Assembly: GCF_051020765.1 (NCBI RefSeq)
Contig: NW_027469212.1
Span: 62,001 to 126,000 of the forward strand
Direction: 5' to 3'
Origin: Lasioglossum baleicum
Taxonomy: Eukaryota; Arthropoda; Insecta; Hymenoptera; Halictidae
Length of the DNA: 64,000 nucleotides
A program made the translations under genes and the position numbers. Under the pieces are notes generated by a model. It was not told the DNA's origin. It did not search any database and worked only from the letters and a program-made list of their open reading frames with translations. Every line of letters starts with the position of its first letter. Position 1 is the first letter of the stretch. Shown one piece after another: positions 40,471 through 57,010 of the stretch.

Positions 40471-43090
40471 ATAACGCATAACGCATAACGCATAACGCAT
40501 AACGCATAACGCATTACGCATAACGCATAACGCATAACGCATAACGCATAACGCATAACGAATAACGCATAGCTCATAACGCATAACGCATAACGCATAA
40601 CGAATAACGCATAACGCATAACGCATAACGCATAACGCATAACGCATAACGCATAACGCATAACGCATAACGCATAACGCATAACGCATAACGCATAACG
40701 CATAACGCATAACGCATAACGCATAACGCATAACGCATAACGCATAACGCATAACGCATAACGCATAACGCGTAACGCGTAACGCATAACGCATAACGCG
40801 TAACGCGTAACGCATAGCTCATAACGCATAACGCATAACGCATAACGCATAACGCGTAACGCATAACGCATAACGCATAACGCATAACGCATAACGCATA
40901 ACGCATAACGCATAACGAATAACGCATAACGCATAACGCATAACGCATAACGCATAACGCATAACGCATAACGCATAACGCATAACGCATAACGCGTAAC
41001 GCATAACGCATAACGCATAACGCATAACGCATAACGCATAACGCATAACGCATAACGCATAACGCATAACGCATAACGCATAACGCATAAAGCATAACGC
41101 ATAACGCATAACGCATAACGCATAACGAATAACGCATAACGAATAACGCATATCGCATAACGCATAACGCATAACGAATAACGCATATCGCATAACGCAT
41201 AACGCATAACGCATAACGCATAACGCATAACGCATAACGCATAACGCATAACGCATAACGCATAACGCATAACGCATAACGCATAACGCATAACGCATAA
41301 CGCATAACGCATAACGCATAACGCATAACGCATAACGCATAACGCATAACGCATAACGCATAACGCATAACGCATAACGCATAACGCATATCGCATAACG
41401 CATAACGCATAACGCATAACGCATAACGAATAACGCATATCGCATAACGCATAACGCATAACGCATAACGCATAACGCATAACGCATAACGCGTAACGCG
41501 TAACGCGTAACGCATAACGCATAACGCATAACGCGTAACGCATAGCTCATAACGCATAACGCATAACGCATAACGCATAACGCATAACGCATAACGCATA
41601 ACGCATAACGCATAACGCATAACGCATAACGCATAACGCATAACGCATAACGCATAACGCATAACGCATAACGCATAACGCATAACGCATAACGCATAAA
41701 GCATAACGCATAACGCACAACGCACAACGCACAACGCACAACGCACAACCCACAACGCATAACGCATAACGCATAACGCATAACGCATAACGCATATCGC
41801 ATAACGCATAACGCATAACGCATAACGCATATCGCATAACGCATAACGCATAACGCATAACGCATAAAGCATAACGCATAACGCATAACGCATAACGCAT
41901 AACGCATAACGCATAACGCATAACGCATAACGCATAACGCACAACGCACAACGCACAACGCACAACGCACAACGCACAACGCATAACGCATAACGCATAC
42001 AGCATAACGCATAACGCATAACGCATAACGCATAACGCATAACGCATAACGCATAACGCATAACGCATAACGCATAACGCATAACGCATAACGCATGACG
42101 CATAACGCATAACGCATAGCCCATAACGCATAACGCACAACGCACAACGCACAACGCACAACGCACAACGCAGAACGCATAACGCATAACGCATAACGCA
42201 TAACGCATAACGCATAACGCATAACGCATAACGCATAACGCATAACGCATAACGCATAACGCATAACGCATAACGCATAACGCACAACGCACAACGCACA
42301 ACGCACAACGCACAACGCACAACGCATAACGCATAACGCATACAGCATAACGCATAACGCATAACGCATAACGCATAACGCATAACGCATAACGCATAAC
42401 GCATAACGCATAACGCATAACGCATAACGCATAACGCATAACGCATGACGCATAACGCATAACGCATAGCCCATAACGCATAACGCACAACGCACAACGC
42501 ACAACGCACAACGCACAACGCAGAACGCATAACGCATAACGCATAACGCATAACGCATAACGCATAACGCATAACGCATAACGCATAACGCATAACGCAT
42601 AACGCATAACGCATAACGCATAACGCATAACGCATAACGCATAACGCATAACGCATAACGCATAACGCATAACGCATAACGCATAACGCATAACGCATAA
42701 CGCATAACGCATAACGCATAACGCATAACGCATAACGCATAACGCATAACGCATAACGCATAACGCATAACGCATAACGCATAACGCATAACGCATAACG
42801 CATAACGCATAACGCATAGCCCATAACGCATAACGCACAACGCACAACGCACAACGCACAACGCACAACGCACAACGCACAACGCACAACGCACAACGCA
42901 TAACGCATAACGCATAACGCATAACGCATAACGCATAACGCATAACGCATAACGCATAACGCATAACGCATAACGCATAACGCATAACGCATAACGCATA
43001 ACGCATAACGCATAACGCATAACGCATATCGCATAACGCATAACGCATAACGCATAACGAATAACGCATATCGCATAACGCATAACGCAT

Positions 43091-46000
43091 AATCTTATAA
43101 CGCATAACGCATAACGCATAACGCATAACGCATAACGCATAACGCATAACGCATAGCCCATAACGCATAACGCACAACGCACAACGCACAACGCACAACG
43201 CACAACGCACAACGCATAACGCAGAACGCATAACGCATAACGCATAACGCATAACGCATAACGCATAACGCATAACGCATAACGCATAACGCATAACGCA
43301 TAACGCATAACGCATAACGCATAACGCATAACGCATAACGCATAACGCATAACGCATAACGCATATCGCATAACGCATAACGCATAACGCATAACGAATA
43401 ACGCATATCGCATAACGCATAACGCATAACGCATAACGCATAACGCATAACGCATAACGCGTAACGCGTAACGCGTAACGCGTAACGCGTAACGCGTAAC
43501 GCGTAACGCGTAACGCATAACGCATAACGCATAACGCATAACGCATAACGCATAACGCATTACGCATAACGCATAACGCATAACGCATAACGCATAACGC
43601 ATAACGCATAACGAATAACGCATACCGCATAGCGCATAACGCATAACGCTTAACGATTAACGCATAACGCATAACGCATATCGCATAACGCTTAACGCAT
43701 TACGCATAACGCGTAACGCATAACGCTTAACGCATTACGCATAACGCGTAACGCATAACGCATAACGCATAACGCATAACGCATAACGCGTAACGCATAG
43801 CTCATAACGCATAACGCATAACGCATAACGCATAACGCGTAACGCATAACGCATAACGCATAACGCATAACGCATAACGCATAACGCATAACGCATAACG
43901 CATAACGCATAACGCATAACGCATAACGCATAACGCATAACGCATAACGCATAACGCATAACGCATAACGCGTAACGCATAACGCATAACGCGTAACGCG
44001 TAACGCGTAACGCGTAACGCGTAACGCATAACGCATAACGCATAACGCATAACGCATAACGCATAACGCATAACGCATAACGCATAACGCATAACGCATA
44101 ACGCATAACGCATAACGCATAACGCATAACGCATAACGCATAACGCATAACGCATAGCTCATAACGCATAACGCATAACGCATAACGAATAACGCATAAC
44201 GCATAACGCATAACGCATAACGCATAACGCATAACGCATAACGCATAACGCATAACGCATAACGCATAACGCATAACGCATAACGCATAACGCATAACGC
44301 ATAACGCATAACGCGTAATGCGTAACGCATAACGCATAACGCATAACGCGTAACGCATAGCTCATAACGCATAACGCATAACGCATAACGCATAACGCGT
44401 AACGCATAACGCATAACGCATAACGCATAACGCATAACGCATAACGAATAACGCATAACGCATAACGCATAACGCATAACGCATAACGCATAACGCATAA
44501 CGCATAACGCGTAACGCATAACGCATAACGCATAACGCATAACGCATAACGCATAACGCATAACGCATAACGCATAACGCATAACGCATAACGCATAACG
44601 CATAACGCATAAAGCATAACGCATAACGCATAACGCATAACGCATAACGAATAACGCATAACGAATAACGCATATCGCATAACGCATAACGCATAACGAA
44701 TAACGCATATCGCATAACGCATAACGCATAACGCATAACGCATAACGCATAACGCATAACGCATAACGCATAACGCATAACGCATAACGCATAACGCATA
44801 ACGCATAACGCATAACGCATAACGCATAACGCATAACGCATAACGCATAACGCATAACGCATAACGCATAACGCATAACGCATAACGCATAACGCATAAC
44901 GCATAACGCATAACGCATAACGCATAACGCATAACGCATAACGCATAACGCATAACGCATAACGCATAACGCATAACGCATAACGCATATCGCATAACGC
45001 ATAACGCATAACGCATAACGAATAACGCATATCGCATAACGCATAACGCATAATCTTATAACGCATAACGCATAACGCATAACGCATAACGCATAACGCA
45101 TAACGCATAACGCATAGCCCATAACGCATAACGCACAACGCACAACGCACAACGCACAACGCACAACGCACAACGCATAACGCAGAACGCATAACGCATA
45201 ACGCATAACGCATAACGCATAACGCATAACGCATAACGCATAACGCATAACGCATAACGCATAACGCATAACGCATAACGCATAACGCATAACGCATAAC
45301 GCATAACGCATAACGCATAACGCATATCGCATAACGCATAACGCATAACGCATAACGAATAACGCATATCGCATAACGCATAACGCATAACGCATAACGC
45401 ATAACGCATAACGCATAACGCGTAACGCGTAACGCGTAACGCGTAACGCGTAACGCGTAACGCGTAACGCATAACGCATAACGCATAACGCATAACGCAT
45501 AACGCATAACGCATAACGCATTACGCATAACGCATAACGCATAACGCATAACGCATAACGAATAACGCATACCGCATAGCGCATAACGCATAACGCTTAA
45601 CGATTAACGCATAACGCATAACGCATATCGCATAACGCTTAACGCATTACGCATAACGCGTAACGCATAACGCTTAACGCATTACGCATAACGCGTAACG
45701 CATAACGCATAACGCATAACGCATAACGCATAACGCGTAACGCATAGCTCATAACGCATAACGCATAACGCATAACGCATAACGCGTAACGCATAACGCA
45801 TAACGCATAACGCATAACGCATAACGCATAACGCATAACGCATAACGCATAACGCATAACGCATAACGCATAACGCATAACGCATAACGCATAACGCATA
45901 ACGCATAACGCATAACGCGTAACGCATAACGCATAACGCGTAACGCGTAACGCGTAACGCGTAACGCGTAACGCGTAACGCGTAACGCATAACGCATAAC

Positions 46001-49000
46001 GCATAACGCATAACGCATAACGCATAACGCATAACGCATAACGCATAACGCATAACGCATAACGCATAACGCATAACGCATAACGCATAGCTCATAACGC
46101 ATAACGCATAACGCATAACGAATAACGCATAACGCATAACGCATAACGCATAACGCATAACGCATAACGCATAACGCATAACGCATAACGCATAACGCAT
46201 AACGCATAACGCATAACGCATAACGCATAACGCATAACGCGTAATGCGTAACGCATAACGCATAACGCATAACGCGTAACGCATAGCTCATAACGCATAA
46301 CGCATAACGCATAACGCATAACGCATAACGCGTAACGCATAACGCATAACGCATAACGCATAACGCATAACGCATAACGCATAACGCATAACGCATAACG
46401 CATAACGCATAACGCGTAACGCATAACGCATAACGCATAACGCATAACGCATAACGCATAACGCATAACGCATAACGCATAACGCATAACGCATAACGCA
46501 TAACGCATAACGCATAACGCATAACGCATAAAGCATAACGCATAACGCATAACGCATAACGCATAACGAATAACGCATAACGAATAACGCATATCGCATA
46601 ACGCATAACGCATAACGAATAACGCATATCGCATAACGCATAACGCATAACGCATAACGCATAACGCATAACGCATAACGCATAACGCATAACGCATAAC
46701 GCATAACGCATAACGCATAACGCATAACGCATAACGCATAACGCATAACGCATAACGCATAACGCATAACGCATAACGCATAACGCATAACGCATAACGC
46801 ATAACGCATAACGCATAACGCATAACGCATAACGCATAACGCATAGCCCATAACGCATAACGCACAACGCACAACGCACAACGCACAACGCACAACGCAC
46901 AACGCACAACGCACAACGCACAACGCACAACGCATAACGCATAACGCATAACGCATAACGCATAACGCATAACGCATAACGCATAACGCATAACGCATAA
47001 CGCATAACGCATAACGCATAACGCATAACGCATAACGCATAACGCATAACGCATAACGCATAACGCATATCGCATAACGCATAACGCATAACGCATAACG
47101 AATAACGCATATCGCATAACGCATAACGCATAATCTTATAACGCATAACGCATAACGCATAACGCATAACGCATAACGCATAACGCATAACGCATAACGC
47201 ATAACGCATAACGCATAACGCATAACGCATAACGCATAACGCATATCGCATAACGCATAACGCATAACGCATAACGAATAACGCATATCGCATAACGCAT
47301 AACGCATAATCTTATAACGCATAACGCATAACGCATAACGCATAACGCATAACGCATAACGCATAACGCATAGCCCATAACGCATAACGCACAACGCACA
47401 ACGCACAACGCACAACGCACAACGCACAACGCATAACGCAGAACGCATAACGCATAACGCATAACGCATAACGCATAACGCATAACGCATAACGCATAAC
47501 GCATAACGCATAACGCATAACGCATAACGCATAACGCATAACGCATAACGCATAACGCATAACGCATAACGCATAACGCATAACGCATATCGCATAACGC
47601 ATAACGCATAACGCATAACGAATAACGCATATCGCATAACGCATAACGCATAACGCATAACGCATAACGCATAACGCATAACGCGTAACGCGTAACGCGT
47701 AACGCGTAACGCGTAACGCGTAACGCATAACGCATAACGCATAACGCATAACGCATAACGCATAACGCATTACGCATAACGCATAACGCATAACGCATAA
47801 CGCATAACGCATAACGAATAACGCATACCGCATAGCGCATAACGCATAACGCTTAACGATTAACGCATAACGCATAACGCATATCGCATAACGCTTAACG
47901 CATTACGCATAACGCGTAACGCATAACGCTTAACGCATTACGCATAACGCGTAACGCATAACGCATAACGCATAACGCATAACGCATAACGCGTAACGCA
48001 TAGCTCATAACGCATAACGCATAACGCATAACGCATAACGTGTAACGCATAACGCATAACGCATAACGCATAACGCATAACGCATAACGCATAACGCATA
48101 ACGCATAACGCATAACGCATAACGCATAACGCATAACGCATAACGCATAACGCATAACGCATAACGCATAACGCGTAACGCATAACGCATAACGCGTAAC
48201 GCGTAACGCGTAACGCGTAACGCGTAACGCATAACGCATAACGCATAACGCATAACGCATAACGCATAACGCATAACGCATAACGCATAACGCATAACGC
48301 ATAACGCATAACGCATAACGCATAACGCATAACGCATAACGCATAACGCATAGCTCATAACGCATAACGCATAACGCATAACGAATAACGCATAACGCAT
48401 AACGCATAACGCATAACGCATAACGCATAACGCATAACGCATAACGCATAACGCATAACGCATAACGCATAACGCATAACGCATAACGCATAACGCATAA
48501 CGCATAACGCATAACGCGTAATGCGTAACGCATAACGCATAACGCATAACGCGTAACGCATAGCTCATAACGCATAACGCATAACGCATAACGCATAACG
48601 CGTAACGCATAACGCATAACGCATAACGCATAACGCATAACGCATAACGAATAACGCATAACGCATAACGCATAACGCATAACGCATAACGCATAACGCA
48701 TAACGCATAACGCGTAACGCATAACGCATAACGCATAACGCATAACGCATAACGCATAACGCATAACGCATAACGCATAACGCATAACGCATAACGCATA
48801 ACGCATAACGCATAACGCATAACGCATAAAGCATAACGCATAACGCATAACGCATAACGCATAACGAATAACGCATAACGAATAACGCATATCGCATAAC
48901 GCATAACGCATAACGAATAACGCATATCGCATAACGCATAACGCATAACGCATAACGCATAACGCATAACGCATAACGCATAACGCATAACGCATAACGC

Positions 49001-49460
49001 ATAACGCATAACGCATAACGCATAACGCATAACGCATAACGCATAACGCATAACGCATAACGCATAACGCATAACGCATAACGCATAACGCATAACGCAT
49101 AACGCATAACGCATAACGCATAACGCATAACGCATAACGCATAACGCATAACGCATAACGCATAACGCATAGCCCATAACGCATAACGCACAACGCACAA
49201 CGCACAACGCACAACGCACAACGCACAACGCACAACGCACAACGCACAACGCACAACGCATAACGCATAACGCATAACGCATAACGCATAACGCATAACG
49301 CATAACGCATAACGCATAACGCATAACGCATAACGCATAACGCATAACGCATAACGCATAACGCATAACGCATAACGCATAACGCATATCGCATAACGCA
49401 TAACGCATAACGCATAACGAATAACGCATATCGCATAACGCATAACGCATAATCTTATAA
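43091..49460. repeat. Five copies of a one-base-longer unit containing aatcttataa
   Basis: The string aatcttataa interrupts the heptamer at 43091, 45052, 47132, 47308 and 49451. Each copy is one base longer than the two standard units it replaces. Spacings are 1961, 2080, 176 and 2143 bp, each exactly one more than a multiple of 7. Four of the five copies are followed by standard monomers and then atagccc; the copy at 47132 is followed by standard monomers and an atatcgc group leading to the 47308 copy. The shared event shows that these segments descend from one ancestor by HOR amplification. Confidence 0.88.
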
Positions 49461-52400
49461 CGCATAACGCATAACGCATAACGCATAACGCATAACGCAT
49501 AACGCATAACGCATAACGCATAACGCATAACGCATAACGCATAACGCATAACGCATAACGCATAACGCATAACGCATAACGCATAACGCATAACGCATAA
49601 CGCATAACGCATAACGCATAACGCATAACGCATAACGCATAACGCATAACGCATAACGCATAACGCATAGCCCATAACGCATAACGCACAACGCACAACG
49701 CACAACGCACAACGCACAACGCACAACGCACAACGCACAACGCATAACGCATAACGCATAACGCATAACGCATAACGCATAGCCCATAACGCATAACGCA
49801 TAACGCATAACGCATAACGCATAACGCATAACGCATAACGCATAACGCATAACGCATAACGCATAACGCATAACGCATAACGCATAACGCATAACGCATA
49901 ACGCATAACGCATAACGCATAACGCATAACGCATAACGCATAACGCATAACGCATAACGCATAACGCATAACGCATAACGCATAACGCATAACGCATAAC
50001 GCATAACGCATAACGCATAACGCATAACGCATAACGCATAGCCCATAACGCATAACGCACAACGCACAACGCACAACGCACAACGCACAACGCACAACGC
50101 ACAACGCACAACGCATAACGCATAACGCATAACGCATAACGCATAACGCATAGCCCATAACGCATAACGCACAACGCACAACGCACAACGCACAACGCAC
50201 AACGCACAACGCATAACGCAGAACGCATAACGCATAACGCATAACGCATAACGCATAACGCATAACGCATAACGCATAACGCATAACGCATAACGCATAA
50301 CGCATAACGCATAACGCATAACGCATAACGCATAACGCATAACGCATAACGCATAACGCATATCGCATAACGCATAACGCATAACGCATAACGAATAACG
50401 CATATCGCATAACGCATAACGCATAACGCATAACGCATAACGCATAACGCATAACGCGTAACGCGTAACGCGTAACGCGTAACGCGTAACGCGTAACGCA
50501 TAACGCATAACGCATAACGCATAACGCATAACGCATAACGCATTACGCATAACGCATAACGCATAACGCATAACGCATAACGAATAACGCATACCGCATA
50601 GCGCATAACGCATAACGCTTAACGATTAACGCATAACGCATAACGCATATCGCATAACGCTTAACGCATTACGCATAACGCGTAACGCATAACGCTTAAC
50701 GCATTACGCATAACGCGTAACGCATAACGCATAACGCATAACGCATAACGCATAACGCGTAACGCATAGCTCATAACGCATAACGCATAACGCATAACGC
50801 ATAACGCGTAACGCATAACGCATAACGCATAACGCATAACGCATAACGAATAACGCATAACGCATAACGCATAACGCATAACGCATAACGCATAACGCAT
50901 AACGCATAACGCATAACGCATAACGCATAACGCATAACGCGTAACGCATAACGCATAACGCGTAACGCGTAACGCGTAACGCATAACGCATAACGCATAA
51001 CGCATAACGCATAACGCATAACGCATAACGCATAACGCATAACGCATAACGCATAACGCATAACGCATAACGCATAACGCATAACGCATAGCTCATAACG
51101 CATAACGCATAACGCATAACGAATAACGCATAACGCATAACGCATAACGCATAACGCATAACGCATAACGCATAACGCATAACGCATAACGCATAACGCA
51201 TAACGCATAACGCATAACGCATAACGCATAACGCATAACGCATAACGCATAACGCATAACGCATAACGCGTAACGCGTAACGCATAACGCATAACGCATA
51301 ACGCGTAACGCATAGCTCATAACGCATAACGCATAACGCATAACGCATAACGCGTAACGCATAACGCATAACGCATAACGCATAACGCATAACGCATAAC
51401 GAATAACGCATAACGCATAACGCATAACGCATAACGCATAACGCATAACGCATAACGCATAACGCGTAACGCATAACGCATAACGCATAACGCATAACGC
51501 ATAACGCATAACGCATAACGCATAACGCATAACGCATAACGCATAACGCATAACGCATAACGCATAACGCATAAAGCATAACGCATAACGCATAACGCAT
51601 AACGCATAACGAATAACGCATAACGAATAACGCATATCGCATAACGCATAACGCATAACGAATAACGCATATCGCATAACGCATAACGCATAACGCATAA
51701 CGCATAACGCATAACGCATAACGCATAACGCATAACGCATAACGCATAACGCATAACGCATAACGCATAACGCATAACGCATAACGCATAACGCATAACG
51801 CATAACGCATAACGCATAACGCATAACGCATAACGCATAACGCATAACGCATAACGCATAACGCATAACGCATAACGCATAACGCATAACGCATAACGCA
51901 TAACGCATAACGCATAACGCATAACGCATAACGCATAACGCATATCGCATAACGCATAACGCATAACGCATAACGCATAACGAATAACGCATATCGCATA
52001 ACGCATAACGCATAACGCATAACGCATAACGCATAACGCATAACGCATTACGCATAACGCATAACGCATAACGCATAACGCATAACGCATAACGAATAAC
52101 GCATACCGCATAGCGCATAACGCATAACGCTTAACGATTAACGCATAACGCATAACGCATATCGCATAACGCTTAACGCATTACGCATAACGCATAACGC
52201 ATAACGCATAACGCATAACGCATAACGCATAACGCATAACGCATAACGCATAACGCATAACGCATAACGCATAACGCATAACGCATAACGCATAACGCAT
52301 AACGCATAACGCATAACGCATAACGCATAACGCATAACGCATAGCTCATAACGCATAACGCATAACGCATAACGCATAACGAATAACGCATAACGCATAA

Positions 52401-54126
52401 CGCATAACGCATAACGCATAACGCATAACGCATAACGCATAACGCATAACGCATAACGCATAACGCATAACGCATAACGCGTAACGCGTAACGCATAACG
52501 CATAACGCATAACGCGTAACGCATAGCTCATAACGCATAACGCATAACGCATAACGCATAACGCGTAACGCATAACGCATAACGCATAACGCATAACGCA
52601 TAACGCATAACGCATAACGAATAACGCATAACGCATAACGCATAACGCATAACGCATAACGCATAACGCATAACGCATAACGCATAACGCATAACGCATA
52701 ACGCATAACGCATAACGCATAACGCATAACGCATAACGCATAACGCATAACGCATAACGCATAACGCATAACGCATAACGCATAACGCATAACGCATAAC
52801 GCATAACGCATAACGCATAACGCATAACGCATAACGCATAACGCATAGCTCATAACGCATAACGCATAACGCATAACGCATAACGAATAACGCATAACGC
52901 ATAACGCATAACGCATAACGCATAACGCATAACGCATAACGCATAACGCATAACGCATAACGCATAACGCATAACGCATAACGCATAACGCATAACGCAT
53001 AACGCATAACGCGTAACGCGTAACGCATAACGCATAACGCATAACGCATAACGCATAACGCATAACGCATAACGCATAACGCATAACGCATAACGCGTAA
53101 CGCGTAACGCATAACGCATAACGCATAACGCATAACGCATAACGCATAACGCATAACGCATAACGCATAACGCATAACGCATAGCTCATAACGCATAACG
53201 CATAACGCATAACGAATAACGCATAACGCATAACGCATAACGCATAACGCATAACGCATAACGCATAACGCATAACGCATAACGCATAACGCATAACGCA
53301 TAACGCATAACGCATAACGCATAACGCATAACGCATAACGCATAACGCATAACGCATAACGCATAACGCGTAATGCGTAACGCATAACGCATAACGCATA
53401 ACGCGTAACGCATAGCTCATAACGCATAACGCATAACGCATAACGCATAACGCGTAACGCATAACGCATAACGCATAACGCATAACGCATAACGCATAAC
53501 GAATAACGCATAACGCATAACGCATAACGCATAACGCATAACGCATAACGCATAACGCATAACGCATAACGCGTAACGCATAACGCATAACGCATAACGC
53601 ATAACGCATAACGCATAACGCATAACGCATAACGCATAACGCATAACGCATAACGCATAACGCATAACGCATAACGCATAACGCATAAAGCATAACGCAT
53701 AACGCATAACGCATAACGCATAACGAATAACGCATAACGAATAACGCATATCGCATAACGCATAACGCATAACGAATAACGCATATCGCATAACGCATAA
53801 CGCATAACGCATAACGCATAACGCATAACGCATAACGCATAACGCATAACGCATAACGCATAACGCATAACGCATAACGCATAACGCATAACGCATAACG
53901 CATAACGCATAACGCATAACGCATAACGCATAACGCATAACGCATAACGCATAACGCATAACGCATAACGCATATCGCATAACGCATAACGCATAACGCA
54001 TAACGCATAACGAATAACGCATATCGCATAACGCATAACGCATAACGCATAACGCATAACGCATAACGCATTACGCATAACGCATAACGCATAACGCATA
54101 ACGCATAACGCATAACGAATAACGCA
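43623..54126. repeat. Satellite subarray D (HOR copies of 1.5-2.8 kb)
   Basis: The taccgcatagcgc marker starts at 43623, 45570, 47826, 50592 and 52104, with the next at 54127, giving copies of 1947, 2256, 2766, 1512 and 2023 bp. In the first four the marker is followed by a doubled cttaacgcattacg / cgtaacg group. The same order then recurs: gtaacgc runs, cgtaacgcatagctc, an isolated gtaatgc (44315, 46243, 48520; also 53371 in the fifth copy), ataaagc, atatcgc pairs, then atagccc with acaacgc runs. The fourth and fifth copies lack the acaacgc block, which explains part of the length differences. No gene is visible. Confidence 0.75.
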
Positions 54127-57010
54127 TACCGCATAGCGCATAACGCATAACGCTTAACGATTAACGCATAACGCATAACGCATATCGCATAACGCTTAAC
54201 GCATTACGCATAACGCATAACGCATAACGCATAACGCATAACGCATAACGCATAACGCATAACGCATAACGAATAACGCATATCGCATAACGCATAACGC
54301 ATAACGAATAACGCATATCGCATAACGCATAACGCATAACGCATAACGCATAACGCATAACGCATAACGCATAACGCATAACGCATAACGCATAACGCAT
54401 AACGCATAACGCATAACGCATAACGCATAACGCATAACGCATAACGCATAACGCATAACGCATAACGCATAACGCATAACGCATAACGCATAACGCATAA
54501 CGCATAACGCATAACGCATAACGCATAACGCATAACGCATAACGCATAACGCATAACGCATAACGCATAACGCATAACGCATAACGCATATCGCATAACG
54601 CATAACGCATAACGCATAACGCATAACGAATAACGCATATCGCATAACGCATAACGCATAACGCATAACGCATAACGCATAACGCATAACGCATAACGCG
54701 TAACGCGTAACGCATAACGCATAACGCATAACGCGTAACGCATAGCTCATAACGCATAACGCATAACGCATAACGCATAACGCATAACGCATAACGCATA
54801 ACGCATAACGCATAACGCATAACGCATAACGCATAACGCATAACGCATAACGCATAACGCATAACGCATAACGCATAAAGCATAACGCATAACGCACAAC
54901 GCACAACGCACAACGCACAACGCACAACGCACAACCCACAACGCATAACGCATAACGCATAACGCATAACGCATAACGCATATCGCATAACGCATAACGC
55001 ATAACGCATAACGCATATCGCATAACGCATAACGCATAACGCATAACGCATAACGCATAACGCATAACGCATAACGCATATCGCATAACGCATAACGCGT
55101 AACGCATAGCTCATAACGCATAACGCATAACGCATAACGCATAACGCGTAACGCATAACGCATAACGCATAACGCATAAAGCATAACGCATAACGCATAA
55201 CGCATAACGCATAAAGCATAACGCATAACGCATAACGCATAACGCGTAACGCATAACGCATAACGCATAACGCATAAAGCATAACGCATAACGCATAACG
55301 CATAGCCCATAACGCATAACGCACAACGCACAACGCACAACGCACAACGCACAACGCAGAACGCATAACGCATAACGCATAACGCATAACGCATAACGCA
55401 TAACGCATAACGCATAACGCATAACGCATAACACATAACGCATAACGCATAACGCATAACGCATAACGCACAACGCACAACGCACAACGCACAACGCACA
55501 ACGCATAACGCATAACGCATACAGCATAACGCATAACGCATGACGCATAACGCATAACGCATAACGCATAACGCATAACGCATAACGCATAACGCATAAC
55601 GCATAACGCATAACGCATAACGCATAACGCATGACGCATAACGCATAACGCATAGCCCATAACGCATAACGCACAACGCACAACGCACAACGCACAACGC
55701 ACAACGCAGAACGCATAACGCATAACGCATAACGCATAACGCATAACGCATAACGCATAACGCATAACGCATAACGCATAACGCATAACGCATAACGCAT
55801 AACGCATAACGCATAACGCATAACGCATAACGCATAACGCATAACGCATAACGCATAACGCATAACGCATAACGCATAACGCATAACGCATAACGCATAA
55901 CGCATAACGCATAACGCATAACGCATAACGCATAACGCATAACGCATAACGCATAACGCATAACGCATAACGCATAACGCATAACGCATAACGCATAACG
56001 CATAACGCATAACGCATAGCCCATAACGCATAACGCACAACGCACAACGCACAACGCACAACGCACAACGCACAACGCACAACGCACAACGCATAACGCA
56101 TAACGCATAACGCATAACGCATAACGCATAGCCCATAACGCATAACGCATAACGCATAACGCATAACGCATAACGCATAACGCATAACGCATAACGCATA
56201 ACGCATAACGCATAACGCATAACGCATAACGCATAACGCATAACGCATAACGCATAACGCATAACGCATAACGCATAACGCATAACGCATAACGCATAAC
56301 GCATAACGCATAACGCATAACGCATAACGCATAACGCATAACGCATAACGCATAACGCATAACGCATAACGCATAACGCATAACGCATAACGCATAACGC
56401 ATAACGCATAACGCATAACGCATAACGCATAACGCATAACGCATAACGCATAACGCATAACGCATAACGCATAACGCATAACGCATAACGCATAACGCAT
56501 AACGCATAACGCATAACGCATAGCCCATAACGCATAACGCACAACGCACAACGCACAACGCACAACGCACAACGCACAACGCACAACGCACAACGCATAA
56601 CGCATAACGCATAACGCATAACGCATAACGCATAGCCCATAACGCATAACGCATAACGCATAACGCATAACGCATAACGCATAACGCATAACGCATAACG
56701 CATAACGCATAACGCATAACGCATAACGCATAACGCATAACGCATAACGCATAACGCATAACGCATAACGCATAACGCATAACGCATAACGCATAACGCA
56801 TAACGCATAACGCATAACGCATAACGCATAACGCATAACGCATAACGCATATCGCATAACGCATAACGCATAACGCATAACGCATAACGAATAACGCATA
56901 TCGCATAACGCATAACGCATAACGCATAACGCATAACGCATAACGCATAACGCATTACGCATAACGCATAACGCATAACGCATAACGCATAACGCATAAC
57001 GAATAACGCA
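54127..57010. repeat. HOR copy E1 (2,884 bp)
   Basis: It runs marker to marker. Its 3' part, from cgtaacgcatagctc near 55096, shares a landmark order with the two copies that follow: three ataaagc, atagccc, five acaacgc, agaacgc, one ataacac, acaacgc run, atacagc, two atgacgc, atagccc. Its 5' part (54177-55096) differs from copies E2 and E3 and resembles subarray C. It carries an internal 504-bp (72-unit) tandem duplication: the atagccc pair at 56017 and 56129 recurs at 56521 and 56633. Confidence 0.75.

Larger units (their letters stand above)
38851..43622. repeat. Satellite subarray C, right of the retrotransposon
   Basis: This part matches the left flank in composition: ataaagc, acaacgc runs, atacagc, catgacg/atagccc modules at 39245, 42094 and 42444, and the caaccca variant near 41750. 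It includes a nine-unit gtaacgc run at 40408-40470 and an eight-unit run at 43461-43516, each of which creates serial ACGCGT palindromes. The first aatcttataa unit is at 43091. Confidence 0.75.
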
